Positions 1 through 8,923 of a stretch of DNA of 64,000 nt are shown here, one piece after another. The notes under the pieces were generated by a model. That model ran no database searches and was not told the origin of the DNA. It worked only from the letters and a program-made list of their open reading frames with translations. How positions within the stretch are numbered: position 1 is the first letter of the stretch; the number at the start of each line of letters is the position of its first letter. Made by a program: the position numbers and the translations under genes. The stretch is from GCA-2686265 sp036010965. Lineage in GTDB: Bacteria > Planctomycetota > UBA1135 > GCA-002686595. The stretch is taken from contig DASCMO010000059.1 of assembly GCA_036010965.1 (NCBI GenBank), forward strand, positions 1 through 64,000. The letters are read 5' to 3'.

Positions 1-1226
1 GGGTTTCCGATGACCCCAAGCGAGAGCAGGCCCATTGCCGACACCGTGTTCAGGGTCAGGGCGCCACCCTCGGGGTAGCGCTCCGCCGTGAAGCCGAGGA
101 TGCAGGGCCAGTAGTAGGTCTGGCCGATAGCGTAGATCAGGAAAGCGATGAACACCGCTTGACCCACCTGCGCTTCCGAGAGCCAGTAGAGCCCGATGGC
201 AGACAACACGCCGCTGATCGATAGGAGAGCAGGCGGCGAGATGTGCTTCATGATCCCGCCGGCGAAGACTCGCAGGACCAACATCACGCCAGCCGAGAAC
301 ACGATCGCGAAGCCGGCATTGATCCCGAGATCTTTGACCGAGGGTCCGACGAGCTTCTGGATCCAGGAGTCGGTGGACAGTTCAGCCGTCGCGACCGGGA
401 CCATCAGGAGGCACATCAGGAAGAACAGCGGTCGGCCCAGGGACTTGACGTAAACACCGAAGCCCGCGCCAATGACGACACCGACTATCACGCTGTTGCG
501 CATCCAGTTCTCCTCGGTCCTGAAGCCCAGGACATTGCCCAACTCGTAAACGAGCAACATCGAGGCAAGGGTTGCGCTCAGGAAGCCCACCTGTTGGAGC
601 ATGGCCTTGAACGGCACGCCGGCTTGAACCCGCTCGTCCACCGGCAAGCGGCAGGGGCGGTACATCAGGATGTAAGCGGCCGCAGGAATCAGAATGAACG
701 TGCCGTGAACGCGCCAGTCCGTGACGCCGACCTGATCTGCTCCCATGATCAGGAGGGTTCCGCCTACAAGTCCGGCGGGCCAGGCTGCGTGTAGGATGGT
801 GAGGCGGGTGGTCTTGTCCTTGGGATAGACCGCCGCACACACCGGGTTGATGACGGCCTCGATAATTCCGTGCCCCAAGCCGGCGCAGACCGATGCGTAG
901 TACAGCGCTGTGTATCCATCAGCCATGTAGAACAGCACTCCCGAGCCCGCCTGCAGTAGGAAGGCGAGGTACATGGGACGCTTGTAGCCCGTGCGATCCA
1001 CCAGCAGGCTGAAACCGATCATGGTCACTGCGATCGGCCAGAAGGAGGCTCCCATGATCTGGCCCACCTCTTGGTAGGTCAGGGTGAACTCTTTGCCGTA
1101 GTCACCCTGTTTCGCGATCCGGAAGGCGAAGCCAATGCCGGCTGCGGCGAGGGAGAGGAAGCTGGCCCAGAACAACAGGCGCTTCTCTTTGGCGGTCAGA
1201 TCTTCACCCGTGACGATGGTGCTCAT
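1..1226 (-). CDS. MFS transporter, C-terminus beyond the window
   Basis: The gene enters from the left edge and reads on the minus strand. 408 codons are visible without a stop, and the 3' end is missing. It starts at the ATG at 1226, with GAGGAG five bases upstream. The protein is very hydrophobic with many predicted membrane helices. It has an N-terminal soluble lead (MSTIVTGEDLTAKEK) and a loop 2-3 type motif, LLVDRTGYKRPMYL, which fits the major facilitator superfamily. The substrate cannot be read from sequence. The neighbours (two sugar isomerase/epimerases, a Gfo/Idh/MocA oxidoreductase and an SDR, same strand, 209 bases upstream) suggest a sugar, polyol or their acids. The 209-base gap may hold its own promoter. 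Family call is firm, substrate is inference. Confidence 0.85.
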   Translation of the reverse strand, partial: MSTIVTGEDLTAKEKRLLFWASFLSLAAAGIGFAFRIAKQGDYGKEFTLTYQEVGQIMGASFWPIAVTMIGFSLLVDRTGYKRPMYLAFLLQAGSGVLFYMADGYTALYYASVCAGLGHGIIEAVINPVCAAVYPKDKTTRLTILHAAWPAGLVGGTLLIMGADQVGVTDWRVHGTFILIPAAAYILMYRPCRLPVDERVQAGVPFKAMLQQVGFLSATLASMLLVYELGNVLGFRTEENWMRNSVIVGVVIGAGFGVYVKSLGRPLFFLMCLLMVPVATAELSTDSWIQKLVGPSVKDLGINAGFAIVFSAGVMLVLRVFAGGIMKHISPPALLSISGVLSAIGLYWLSEAQVGQAVFIAFLIYAIGQTYYWPCILGFTAERYPEGGALTLNTVSAMGLLSLGVIGN

Positions 1227-1435
1227 GGAATCTCCTCGGATGGCCGGTGCTCGGTCGGGATGCGCCGTGGGGTTGTGTGCTGGATTCCAGCGTGGGGCGG
1301 AAACTTGCGGTGCCTTCCCCTCGCCAGTGGAGCCCTCTGTTTACCAGACCGACGACCCCCGACGCACACTCCGATCAGGGATAGTGACGATCCGCCGACC
1401 TCGGCCCACGGCCACTCTGCACGCGGCGGGTCCGC

Positions 1436-2284
1436 TCAGCCTTGAGCGCTCCACCTGTCACGGAGGAAGCGGAAGCCGTCGCGCTGCACCTCGTCGGGGT
1501 CGTTCCAGAAGTCGCGCCAGATGTGGACCGCTGCCGCGAAATCGGGGTCGAGTCGCGAGAAGGCCTCGATCATCAGCCAGCCGTCGTAGCCGTTCTCCTT
1601 CAGGCAGCGGAACGTCGTCTCCCAGTCCACTTGCCCGCGTCCCGGAACCCCGCGGTCGTTCTCGCTGATGTGGACGTGCCCCATCTCGGCCTTGCTGTCG
1701 AGGATCGCCGCCTCGATGTCCTGCTCCTCGATGTGAGCGTGGTGAGTGTCGTAGAGCATGGAGAAGGCCGGGTGGTCAACAGCGCGCACCAGCTCGCGTG
1801 CATCGGCGGCCGTGTTGAGCAAGTAGCACTCGAAACGATTGAGGTACTCACAGGCGAGCAGCACGTCCACTGCCCCAGCGGCTTCGGCCGATCCGTGCAT
1901 GATCTCGGCCGAGCGCTTCTTCTCCTCCTCGGTCGGGCCCTTTCCTGTGAACTGAGCGTAGGCGGAGTGGAAGGGGCCGGCGATCACCGTACCGCCCAGG
2001 GCGGCCGTGCGCTCAGCGGCCCCCTGCATGCGCTCAAGGGCCGCAGCTCGCTCGCTCGCCTCGTCGCTGACGGGGTTCTGGTGGGGAGGGAGCGCCAGCG
2101 TGCCCGTGCGCAACAGGCCCATGGCCTCAAGATCGTCTCCCAGCTTCTGATAGTCCTCGACCGGGTTCTCGTGGATGGGGATCTCGACGCCGTCGAAGCC
2201 CGTCTCCTTCAGGCGCTCGAAGATGGGGTAGTGCTCTTCACCGACTACCGGAGCCCAGAGCAACATGTTCATGCCGATCTTCAA
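1436..2284 (-). CDS. Sugar phosphate isomerase/epimerase (TIM barrel)
   Basis: Xylose-isomerase-like TIM barrel of the D-tagatose 3-epimerase/hydroxypyruvate isomerase type, about 282 residues. Expected metal ligands are visible: Glu in CEYLNRFE, Asp/His in [11 protein letters not shown], His in GHVHISEND and Glu in LMIEAFSR. I chose TTG at 2284 as start. It overlaps the TGA of the upstream oxidoreductase (TTGA), has GGGAG nearby, and gives the usual N-terminus [10 protein letters not shown]. The longer reading from 2308 only adds residues that overlap the upstream gene. It forms a coupled pair with the Gfo/Idh/MocA gene, a common arrangement in planctomycete sugar catabolism. Likely reaction: ketose or keto-sugar epimerisation or isomerisation; substrate unknown. 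Confidence 0.88.
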   Translation of the reverse strand: MKIGMNMLLWAPVVGEEHYPIFERLKETGFDGVEIPIHENPVEDYQKLGDDLEAMGLLRTGTLALPPHQNPVSDEASERAAALERMQGAAERTAALGGTVIAGPFHSAYAQFTGKGPTEEEKKRSAEIMHGSAEAAGAVDVLLACEYLNRFECYLLNTAADARELVRAVDHPAFSMLYDTHHAHIEEQDIEAAILDSKAEMGHVHISENDRGVPGRGQVDWETTFRCLKENGYDGWLMIEAFSRLDPDFAAAVHIWRDFWNDPDEVQRDGFRFLRDRWSAQG

Positions 2285-3450
2285 AGTTCGACTCCCGTCT
2301 CGACCCATTCGCCGGAGTTCGCAGAAGCCAGGACCGCGTCACACACTTTCTGGGTCTGAAGGGCGCAACGAAAGTCCGGCTGAGGTGAGCGCCCATCGGC
2401 GGCCGCCTCCAGGAAGTCGGCCAGGGCGTTGATGAAGGTGTGCTCGTAGCCGATCGTGCAGCCGGGCACCCACCACTTGTCCATGTAGGGATGTTCGGAG
2501 TTGGTCACGTGGATGCGCCTCCAGCCCGTGAGGTGCCCCTCGACCTTCTGCCCCGTGTCGGGCCTGGTGTGCTCGAAGAAGTCGAGGTACTGAGGATCCT
2601 CGAGGTCGAAATGCACCGAGCCGTCGGCGCCGTTCAGCTCGAAGGTGTTGAAGTTCTTGCGCCCCCGGGCGTAGCGCGTGGACTCGAAGGTGCCCATGGA
2701 GCCGTTGGCGAAGCGCGCCAGGAACATGCACGCGTCATCGATCCCGACCGGTTGCATGGAGCCCGTCTCCTGATGGACGCGCTCGGTGACGAACGTCTGG
2801 GTGTCAGCCACGACCTTCTCGATCGGGCCGTTCAGCCACATGGCCGTGTCGATGGAGTGCGCGAGGAGGTCGCCCGTTACCCCCGATCCAGCCACGTCGA
2901 CATCCAGGCGCCAGAGAGTCTCGCCCCCCTGGGGTACGTCGGGGGCGATGGTCCAGTCCTGGAGGTAGGTCGCGCGGTAGTGGAAGGGCTTGCCGATCCG
3001 CTCCTCCTCCACGAGTTGACGCGCGAGGGCGATGGCTGGCACGCGGCGGTAGTTGTACCAGACCATGTTCGGAACGCCGGCGGCCTCGACGGCGCGTGTC
3101 ATCTCCTCGGCCTCCGAGACGTTCATGGCGAGCGGCTTTTCGCAAACAACCCACTTCCCGTTGGCGATCGCCGCGGCCGCGATCTCCGCGTGGCTGTCGT
3201 TGGGGCTGCCGATGTCGATCAGGTCAATGTCCTCGCGCTCGACGAGCTTGCGCCAGTCGGTCTCGACCGACTCGTAGCTCCAGGTCTTGGCGAAGGCCGC
3301 GGCCTTGATCTGGTTGCGGGCGCACAGGCACTTCAAGACCGGTTGCAGCTCCAACTCGGGGAAGAAGCGATTGACCTTCAGGTAGGCGTTCGAATGGGCC
3401 TTGCCCATGAAGCCGTACCCGACCATTCCGACATTGAGGGTCTTGGGCAT
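2281..3450 (-). CDS. Gfo/Idh/MocA family NAD(P)-dependent oxidoreductase
   Basis: A 389-residue two-domain dehydrogenase. The N-terminal Rossmann fold carries [17 protein letters not shown], the Asp/Asn-rich GSPNDSH loop, and the family signature CEKPLAM near residue 110. The C-terminal alpha/beta domain contains the long substrate-binding beta-sheet ([21 protein letters not shown]). Members oxidise or reduce sugars, inositols and their derivatives with bound NAD(P). It ends in TGA overlapping the TTG start of the next gene, and follows the second isomerase by 15 bases, so the three are probably co-transcribed. The substrate cannot be deduced. The two flanking isomerases suggest a keto-sugar or inositol-like route. 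Confidence 0.93.
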   Translation of the reverse strand: MPKTLNVGMVGYGFMGKAHSNAYLKVNRFFPELELQPVLKCLCARNQIKAAAFAKTWSYESVETDWRKLVEREDIDLIDIGSPNDSHAEIAAAAIANGKWVVCEKPLAMNVSEAEEMTRAVEAAGVPNMVWYNYRRVPAIALARQLVEEERIGKPFHYRATYLQDWTIAPDVPQGGETLWRLDVDVAGSGVTGDLLAHSIDTAMWLNGPIEKVVADTQTFVTERVHQETGSMQPVGIDDACMFLARFANGSMGTFESTRYARGRKNFNTFELNGADGSVHFDLEDPQYLDFFEHTRPDTGQKVEGHLTGWRRIHVTNSEHPYMDKWWVPGCTIGYEHTFINALADFLEAAADGRSPQPDFRCALQTQKVCDAVLASANSGEWVETGVEL

Positions 3451-3465
3451 GATGGGGCTTCGAAA

Positions 3466-4377
3466 TCAGGTGTAGGTCGCGACGAACTCGTCCATCGTGC
3501 GCTTGCAGTGTGCGGTGGCGTCCCACGCATCCGGCCAGAAACACAGATCGACGGTCCACCAGTCGTGGCCGATGTCCTCGGCGGCGAGGGCCGTGAGGAT
3601 GGGCGGGAAGTCGACCATGCCCTCGCCGAAGGGCAGGTGCATGGAGGTCTCGTCCTCGCCTTCGGCGTTCTTGTGGCAGGTGTTGTCGGAGTCGATCAGG
3701 TGGATGTGGTTGATGCGCCCGGAGAGCTTTCCGATGAGCTCGATCTGGCCCCCGGCGAGCGTCTCCGCCTCACCGGGTTGTCTCGCGCCGACCACGGCGC
3801 ACATGTGGCCGTGGCTCGTGTCGTAGAGGACGCCGAAGTTGTCCCTTTGCACCATATCCAGGACGCGCAGGATGTCACTGGGCTTGTTGAAGGCGAAACC
3901 CGGCTCGAATTCCCAGCACACATAGAGGCCGTGGTCGGCGGCGATCTCGGCGCAGCGGTTCCAGGTCTTCGTAACGCGCTGCAAGGCGGTCTCGTGATCC
4001 ACTTCGGTGAAGATCGTCGGGGGTTGAACGGTATCGACGCGGATTCCGGCGATGCCGAGGTCGTTGCAGAAGCCGCAGTTCTTCGTGAACTCCTCGATGT
4101 ACCTGGAAGTGTCGCCCGTGTTGATCAGGTGCTCACCCCACAGGTTCGCGGCGAGCCCGCTGAATTCGAGACCCCAGTCCGCCATCTGTGCACAGACCGC
4201 CTCGCGCTGGGCGGGATCGGTCAGGTCAGTGGGGTTGGGGTGCGGCGGAAAGCCGCCCAGCTCGATGCCGTCGTACCCGAGTTCTCGCAGGCGTGAGCCC
4301 ACCGTCTCGAAGCCGACCGGCTCGTTCTCGTAGGGGCCGATCGTGTAGGCCCATGAGCCGATCGATATGCGCTTCAT
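3466..4377 (-). CDS. Sugar phosphate isomerase/epimerase (second TIM barrel)
   Basis: A 303-residue TIM barrel of the xylose-isomerase-like superfamily, only distantly like the one at 1436. It starts at the ATG at 4377 (MKRISIGSWAYTIGPYE), preceded by AAGGACG at a good distance. A longer open frame upstream lies inside the SDR gene and is not real. Metal-site candidates are CWEFEPG, LYDTSHGHM, HIHLIDSDN and the late Glu in FGEGMVDFP. Family enzymes interconvert ketoses or keto-sugar intermediates with a divalent metal. It sits between the SDR (56 bases upstream) and the Gfo/Idh/MocA gene (15 bases downstream). Two non-identical barrels in one operon suggest two successive isomerisation steps, or one isomerase plus one lyase. 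Confidence 0.88.
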   Translation of the reverse strand: MKRISIGSWAYTIGPYENEPVGFETVGSRLRELGYDGIELGGFPPHPNPTDLTDPAQREAVCAQMADWGLEFSGLAANLWGEHLINTGDTSRYIEEFTKNCGFCNDLGIAGIRVDTVQPPTIFTEVDHETALQRVTKTWNRCAEIAADHGLYVCWEFEPGFAFNKPSDILRVLDMVQRDNFGVLYDTSHGHMCAVVGARQPGEAETLAGGQIELIGKLSGRINHIHLIDSDNTCHKNAEGEDETSMHLPFGEGMVDFPPILTALAAEDIGHDWWTVDLCFWPDAWDATAHCKRTMDEFVATYT

Positions 4378-4433
4378 TCTGTCGTCCTTGGTCTCGGGGT
4401 GTGGCGCGTGCCGTGGTTTCGCTCGCTTCTGGG

Positions 4434-5189
4434 TCAGTACGTGGCTCGGCCGCCGGACACGTCGAAGCACGAGCCAGTGGTGAAGCTGCTCTCCTCGCTG
4501 GCCAGGTAGTGCACCAGGCCGGCGACCTCCTCGGTCGTTCCCGTTCGCCCGACGGGGATCTTCGAGATCATGTACTGGACCGTCTCGGGCGTCACCTGGT
4601 CCAGCATCGGGGTCTGGATGACCGCCGGCGCCACGGAGTGCACTCGAATTCCCGTCTCCGCGACCTCTTTGGCGAGGGACTTGGTCATGCCGATCACGCC
4701 CGCTTTGGAGGCCGAGTAGGGGCCCAGCTTGGGATTGCCCTCTTTGCCGGCGATGGACGCGATGTTGACGATGCGTCCGTAGTCCCGTTGGCGCATCGGG
4801 CCGAGGGCGGCGCGGTTGCAGAGCCAGACGCCGGTCAGGTTGATGTCGATCACCTCGCGCCATTCCGCGGGGGAAGTCTCCCAGGCGAAGGCGTTGCGGC
4901 CCACGATGCCTGCCGAGCAGACCAGGATGTCGAGGCCGCCGAAGGTTGAGGTGACCTCGGAGGTCATCGCCTCGACCTCATCGGCGTCGGTCACGTCGAT
5001 CGCGATGCTCCGCAGGCTCTCCTTGTCGCCACCGAGTTGCTCCACGAGTTGGGCGCCCTCGTCTCGGTCGCGGTCCACGATGGCCACGCGTGCCCCGGCG
5101 GCGAGGAAGCGCTCGACGATCGCGCGCCCGATTCCTCTGGCGCCGCCGGTCACGACGGCGACGCGGCCACTCAAGTCGAAGAAATCCAT
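4434..5189 (-). CDS. SDR family oxidoreductase
   Basis: Classical short-chain dehydrogenase/reductase of 251 residues. It has the cofactor motif TGGARGIG at about residues 15-22, an Asp after beta-2 (VDRDRDEG) favouring NAD(H), CSAG in place of NNAG, and the catalytic Ser plus YSASK at about 154-158. The C-terminus has the usual TGSCFDVSGGRATY end. It is the first gene of the minus-strand block with two isomerases, Gfo/Idh/MocA and MFS. A TAGAAT hexamer at 5233-5238 on the minus strand is a possible -10 element about 43 bases before the ATG. Likely oxidises a sugar alcohol or reduces a keto-sugar. Substrate unknown. Confidence 0.92.
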   Translation of the reverse strand: MDFFDLSGRVAVVTGGARGIGRAIVERFLAAGARVAIVDRDRDEGAQLVEQLGGDKESLRSIAIDVTDADEVEAMTSEVTSTFGGLDILVCSAGIVGRNAFAWETSPAEWREVIDINLTGVWLCNRAALGPMRQRDYGRIVNIASIAGKEGNPKLGPYSASKAGVIGMTKSLAKEVAETGIRVHSVAPAVIQTPMLDQVTPETVQYMISKIPVGRTGTTEEVAGLVHYLASEESSFTTGSCFDVSGGRATY

Positions 5190-5302
5190 AAACAGCTCTA
5201 TATCCTGATCGGGGTTGAAGGGGGTCGGGCGGATTCTATCGTCTGTCCCCGGACAGGCGGAGAGGAAGGAGCAAGAGGGTCGGGCGCGGCCTTGGGGCGT
5301 GC

Positions 5303-6724
5303 GTGCGCCCTGGGATTCGCCGGGCCCTGACCGTACCGTCTGTGACTGAGGACGCCTTGAGCTTGATCGTACAGAACCCCTACTCCGGCGAGGCCCTGTG
5401 CGAGGTGCCGCTGGACCACGGAGCTGCGCTGGACGCGCGTCTCGCCCAGGCCCACGAGGCCCAAGAGACCTGGCGTGGGGTCCCGATCGAGGAGCGCATC
5501 CTGCGCGTAGGCGCGGCTCTCGAGTATTTCCGGGAGCACGCCGGGGAGGTGGCGAGGGACATCACCTTGCAGATGGGCAAGCCGATCGCGCAGGCGCGAG
5601 GGGAGTTGGGCGGAATGTTGGACCGGGCCGAGTACACCCTCTCCATTGCGAAAGAAGTGCTCGCTCCGGATGTCCTGCCGAACAAGGATGGACTGCGCTT
5701 TCGCATCGAACACGATCCCCTGGGCGTCGTGTTCAACTTGGCGGCCTGGAACTACCCGCTCCTGATCCCGATCAACGTGATCGTTCCCGCGCTGCTGGCC
5801 GGGAACACCGTGCTCCTCAAGCACAGCCGGACCACGCCCTTGTGCGGCGTTCACTTCGAGCGCGCTTTCGCAGGCACCGAGCCGGCGGGCCTGGTGACCA
5901 GCGTGCAGACCACCCACGAGGAGACCGCGCGCATGATCGGCGACCCGCGCGTGGCGCATGTGGCCTTCACCGGATCGGTGGAGGGTGGCCGTGCGGTGCA
6001 GCGTGCCGCGAGCGAGCGCTTCATCGATGTCGGCCTGGAACTGGGGGGCAAGGACCCGGCTTATGTAGCGGCCGATGCGGAACTCGGATTCGCGGTCGAG
6101 AACCTCGTGGACGGTGCCTGCTACAACGCCGGACAGTCTTGCTGCGCGGTCGAGCGCGTGTACGTCCACGAGAATCTCTACGAGGAGTTCCTGGAGCGGG
6201 CGGCGACGGCGATGAGCGCCTATCGCACGGGAGATCCCCTGGAAGAGGGGACAACCCTGGGACCGATGGTTCGCGCCTCGTCCGTGAGTTTCCTCGAAGA
6301 ACAGGTCGCCGAGGCCCTGCAGCGCGGCGCCCGTCTGGTGTGCGGCGGGACTCGCATCGACGACCGCTTCTTCCCGGCGACCTTGCTCGCGGACTGTCCT
6401 CAGGATGCCGACGTGATGCAGGAGGAGAGTTTTGGCCCGATCCTTCCGGCGCGGGCCGTGGCGGGTGACGACGAGGCCCTGGCGCTCATGAACGACTCGC
6501 GCTTCGGCTTGACGGCGTCGATCTGGACGGCCGACGCCTCTCGCGCGGAGCGCTTCGTGCGAGAGCTCGCTGCCGGGACGGTCTTCCAGAACCGCTGCGA
6601 CTACCTCGATCCCTGCCTGCCCTGGACCGGGGTCGGCGACAGCGGCAAGGGCTCGACCCTCTCGCCCTACGGTTTTCACCACCTGACCCGCCGCAAGGCC
6701 GTGCATCTGCGGCAGCGGGACTGA
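5303..6724 (+). CDS. Aldehyde dehydrogenase family protein (succinate-semialdehyde type)
   Basis: NAD(P)-dependent aldehyde dehydrogenase, 473 residues from GTG 5303. A later GTG at 5342 (VTEDALSLIVQNPYSGE) gives a more typical N-terminus and may be the real start; neither has a convincing ribosome site. Catalytic features are present: the oxyanion Asn in NLAAWNYP, the base Glu in LELGGKDPAYV and the nucleophile Cys in YNAGQSCCAVERVYV. The C-terminus HLTRRKAVHLRQRD is of the usual type. It is divergent from the SDR at 5189 and convergent with the SDR/glutamine-synthetase-like pair, so it is likely a single transcription unit. A semialdehyde from polyamine, ethanolamine or sugar breakdown is plausible given the neighbours, but unproven. 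Confidence 0.9.
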   Translation: MRPGIRRALTVPSVTEDALSLIVQNPYSGEALCEVPLDHGAALDARLAQAHEAQETWRGVPIEERILRVGAALEYFREHAGEVARDITLQMGKPIAQARGELGGMLDRAEYTLSIAKEVLAPDVLPNKDGLRFRIEHDPLGVVFNLAAWNYPLLIPINVIVPALLAGNTVLLKHSRTTPLCGVHFERAFAGTEPAGLVTSVQTTHEETARMIGDPRVAHVAFTGSVEGGRAVQRAASERFIDVGLELGGKDPAYVAADAELGFAVENLVDGACYNAGQSCCAVERVYVHENLYEEFLERAATAMSAYRTGDPLEEGTTLGPMVRASSVSFLEEQVAEALQRGARLVCGGTRIDDRFFPATLLADCPQDADVMQEESFGPILPARAVAGDDEALALMNDSRFGLTASIWTADASRAERFVRELAAGTVFQNRCDYLDPCLPWTGVGDSGKGSTLSPYGFHHLTRRKAVHLRQRD

Positions 6725-6741
6725 CGCGCCCCGGCGGTGTC

Positions 6742-7515
6742 CTACTCGGGCGTGACGTAGGCGGCGGTGATGCCGCCGTCGACGGTGAAGGTGGCGCCCG
6801 TGACGTAGGAGGAATCCTCGCAGGCGAGGTAGAGGGCGGCGCGGGCCATCTCGGAGGCCTCGCCGAAGCGTCCCATCGGCACATGGACCAGGCGCCGCTG
6901 CTTCTTCTCCTCCGTATCGAGGAAGCTCATCAGCATCTCGGTGCGCAGGGGGCCCGGGCAGAGGGCGTTGACGCGGATGTTCTCGCGCGCATGGATGACG
7001 GAGAGCTCGCGCGTCAGCGCCAGCACGCCGCCCTTGCTGGCTGTGTAGGCCAGTTGCGGGGTCGCAGCCCCGAGGAGCGCCACGAAGGAGGCGGTGTTGA
7101 TGATCGTACCGCCGCCCGCGCGGCGCAGAGCCGGGATGCCGTACTTGCAGCCGAGGTAGACGCCCTTGAGGTTGACCGCCATGGTCAGGTCCCAGACGTC
7201 TTCCTCGGTGCTGACTGCGTCGCCGTCGCGGCCGTCCATGATGCCGGCGTTGTTGAACAGGATGTCGAGCCGACCGTAGGTCGCCTCCGCTTCGGCCACC
7301 ATGCGCTCGCAGTCGGCGGCGGAGGAGACGTCGGCGTGGGTGAAGGACGCCTTGCCGCCCGCCGCTTCGATCTCGGCCACGACGTCGGCGCCCGCCTCGT
7401 CCTGTAGGTCCGCAGCGACCACGCTGGCTCCCTCGGCCGCGAAGAGCAGCGCCGTCTCCTTGCCGATGCCGTTCGACGCGCCCGTGATGAGCGCCACCTT
7501 GTTCTCGAGTCTCAT
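6742..7515 (-). CDS. SDR family oxidoreductase
   Basis: A 257-residue short-chain dehydrogenase. Start is the ATG at 7515 (MRLENKVALITGASNGIG), 11 bases after the stop of the glutamine-synthetase-like gene. The longer open frame upstream lies in the wrong frame of that gene. It has TGASNGIG, acidic residue AADLQDEAG, FNNAG at about 86-90, Ser in NTASFVA, and YTASK for catalysis. The C-terminus GATFTVDGGITAAY is the standard SDR tail. Co-transcribed with the ligase at 7527, so it may oxidise or reduce an intermediate of the same pathway. It resembles 3-ketoacyl-ACP reductase/glucose dehydrogenase-type SDRs, which gives little information on substrate. Confidence 0.92.
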   Translation of the reverse strand: MRLENKVALITGASNGIGKETALLFAAEGASVVAADLQDEAGADVVAEIEAAGGKASFTHADVSSAADCERMVAEAEATYGRLDILFNNAGIMDGRDGDAVSTEEDVWDLTMAVNLKGVYLGCKYGIPALRRAGGGTIINTASFVALLGAATPQLAYTASKGGVLALTRELSVIHARENIRVNALCPGPLRTEMLMSFLDTEEKKQRRLVHVPMGRFGEASEMARAALYLACEDSSYVTGATFTVDGGITAAYVTPE

Positions 7516-7526
7516 GATCGGTCCGC

Positions 7527-8903
7527 TCAGATCTGATCGAAGTAGCGCGTTCGCTCCCAGTCGGTCACGGCGCGGTCGTATTCCGCCTGTTCGTTGCGAA
7601 GGAAGTGAGCGTAGTGGTCGACCACCTCGTCTCCAAGGGCAGTACGCGCGAACGCGCTCGTGCTGAACAGGTCGGTCGCCTCGCGCAGACTGGCGGGAAC
7701 GGTCGGTTGGTCGGATGTGTACACATCGCCCTCGAACATCGGCGGTGGTTCGATCCGATTGGCGATCCCGTCCAGGCCCGAGGCGAGCGCAGCGCTGTAG
7801 GCCAGGTAGGGGTTGACGTCGGCGCCCGGAATGCGGCACTCGATGCGCAGGCTCTGGCCTTTTCCGACGACGCGGAAACCGGCCGTGCGGTTGTCGTAGC
7901 TCCAGGCCAGGCGAGTCGGAGCCCAGGAGGCGGCCTGGTAGCGCTTGTAGGCATTCACGGTCGAGGCGTAGAGCGCCATCAACTCCGGGGTGTGGGCGAT
8001 CCAGCCGCCGAGGAACCAGCGAAACTCGTCCGAGCACTCGATCGCGCCCAGGAGCGAGTCACCGGGGAATGCGTTCGCGCCGTCCCGCCACAGGCTGACG
8101 TGCATGTGGCACGACGAGCCCGCCTGGTCCGCGGCGGGCTTGGCCATGAAGGTCACGCTGCGGTCCATTGCGACCGCGACCTCCTTCACACACTGCTTGT
8201 AGACGCAGTGTCGGTCGGCCATCGTGAGCACATCGGCGTAGCGCACGTTCAGTTCGTGTTGTCCGTGACCCCACTCGCCCTTGGAGTTCTCGACGGGCAC
8301 GCCGGAGTCGCGCAGGTGCCTCCTCAGGGCGCCCACGAAGTCCTCCTCTCGCGTGCCCTGCAGGATGTGGTAGTCCTCGATCATCCAGCCTGACGGTTTC
8401 AGGTCGCGGTAGCCCTTCTCATGGGCCTCGCGGTAGGTGTCGTGGAACATGTAGAACTCGAGCTCGGAGCCGGCCTGCGCCGTGAACCCGAGTTCTTCGG
8501 CTTGGCGGACCTGCTTGCGGAGCATGGAGCGCGGCGCGATCGGGAGCAGCGCATCGTCGCCCTCGCCCGCCAGATCGCACAGCACCAGGGCTGTGCGGTC
8601 GAGCCAGCTCGCCACCCGTAGGGTGCCGAGGTCGCATAGCAGGTGAACATCGCCGTAACCCGACTCCCAGTTGGCGTAGGTGAACCCTTCGATGGGGTCC
8701 ATCGCCATGTTGACGGTCAACAGGTAGTCGCAGGCGTGGGCTCCGTTGGCGACGGCGTCTTCCAGGAAGAAGCTCGCGTCGAAGCGCTTGCCCATCGGTC
8801 GCCCGTAGTGATCGGTGAAGATGACGAGCACGGTCAGAATCTCGTCGCGCGAGACTCGATCCGTCAGCTCGTCGATGCTCAGCATGCCCCTGGTCTCGGC
8901 CAT
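7527..8903 (-). CDS. Glutamine synthetase family protein (gamma-glutamyl ligase, PuuA/GlnA-like)
   Basis: A 458-residue member of the glutamine synthetase superfamily. Motifs: metal Glu in GSELEFYMF, EWGHGQHELN, the ATP-site HMHVSL segment, and late Arg-rich strand SYDNRTAGFRVVG followed by RIECRIPGADVNPYLA. The N-terminal beta-grasp is short. The Asp-50-type loop and the tail differ from the nitrogen-assimilating GlnA, and no adenylylation tyrosine motif is evident. Relatives glutamylate polyamines, ethanolamine or other amines. With the downstream SDR and the nearby aldehyde dehydrogenase, it could be a gamma-glutamylated-amine degradation route, which is inference. It is divergent from phnA, with only 20 bases between the start codons. 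Confidence 0.9.
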   Translation of the reverse strand: MAETRGMLSIDELTDRVSRDEILTVLVIFTDHYGRPMGKRFDASFFLEDAVANGAHACDYLLTVNMAMDPIEGFTYANWESGYGDVHLLCDLGTLRVASWLDRTALVLCDLAGEGDDALLPIAPRSMLRKQVRQAEELGFTAQAGSELEFYMFHDTYREAHEKGYRDLKPSGWMIEDYHILQGTREEDFVGALRRHLRDSGVPVENSKGEWGHGQHELNVRYADVLTMADRHCVYKQCVKEVAVAMDRSVTFMAKPAADQAGSSCHMHVSLWRDGANAFPGDSLLGAIECSDEFRWFLGGWIAHTPELMALYASTVNAYKRYQAASWAPTRLAWSYDNRTAGFRVVGKGQSLRIECRIPGADVNPYLAYSAALASGLDGIANRIEPPPMFEGDVYTSDQPTVPASLREATDLFSTSAFARTALGDEVVDHYAHFLRNEQAEYDRAVTDWERTRYFDQI

Positions 8904-8907
8904 TCGG

Positions 8908-8915
8908 CTAGGATA
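8908..8915. promoter_or_regulatory. Possible shared symmetric -10 element of phnA and the ligase gene
   Basis: The 20-base gap between the divergent starts at 8903 and 8924 contains CTAGGATA. On the plus strand TAGGAT (8909-8914) lies nine bases before the phnA ATG. On the minus strand TATCCT lies six bases before the other ATG. Transcripts from either would be almost leaderless. No good -35 box is visible on either side. Inference from sequence only. Confidence 0.35.
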
Positions 8916-8923
8916 CCCCTGCC

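Noticed and set aside
1371..1383. CCGATCAGGGATA in the MFS upstream gap, similar to CCCGATCAGGATATA on the minus strand near 5213-5199
   Set aside because: Could be an operator of the sugar block, but two short, unequally placed and oppositely oriented matches are not enough.
2440..4296. Long plus-strand open frame over the isomerase/oxidoreductase genes
   Set aside because: It is antisense to two well-recognised families and has no domain of its own; long antisense frames are common in GC-rich DNA.
5198..6706. Long minus-strand open frame over the aldehyde dehydrogenase
   Set aside because: Composition is typical of a shadow frame (Arg/His/Gly-rich), while the opposite strand has a complete catalytic set.
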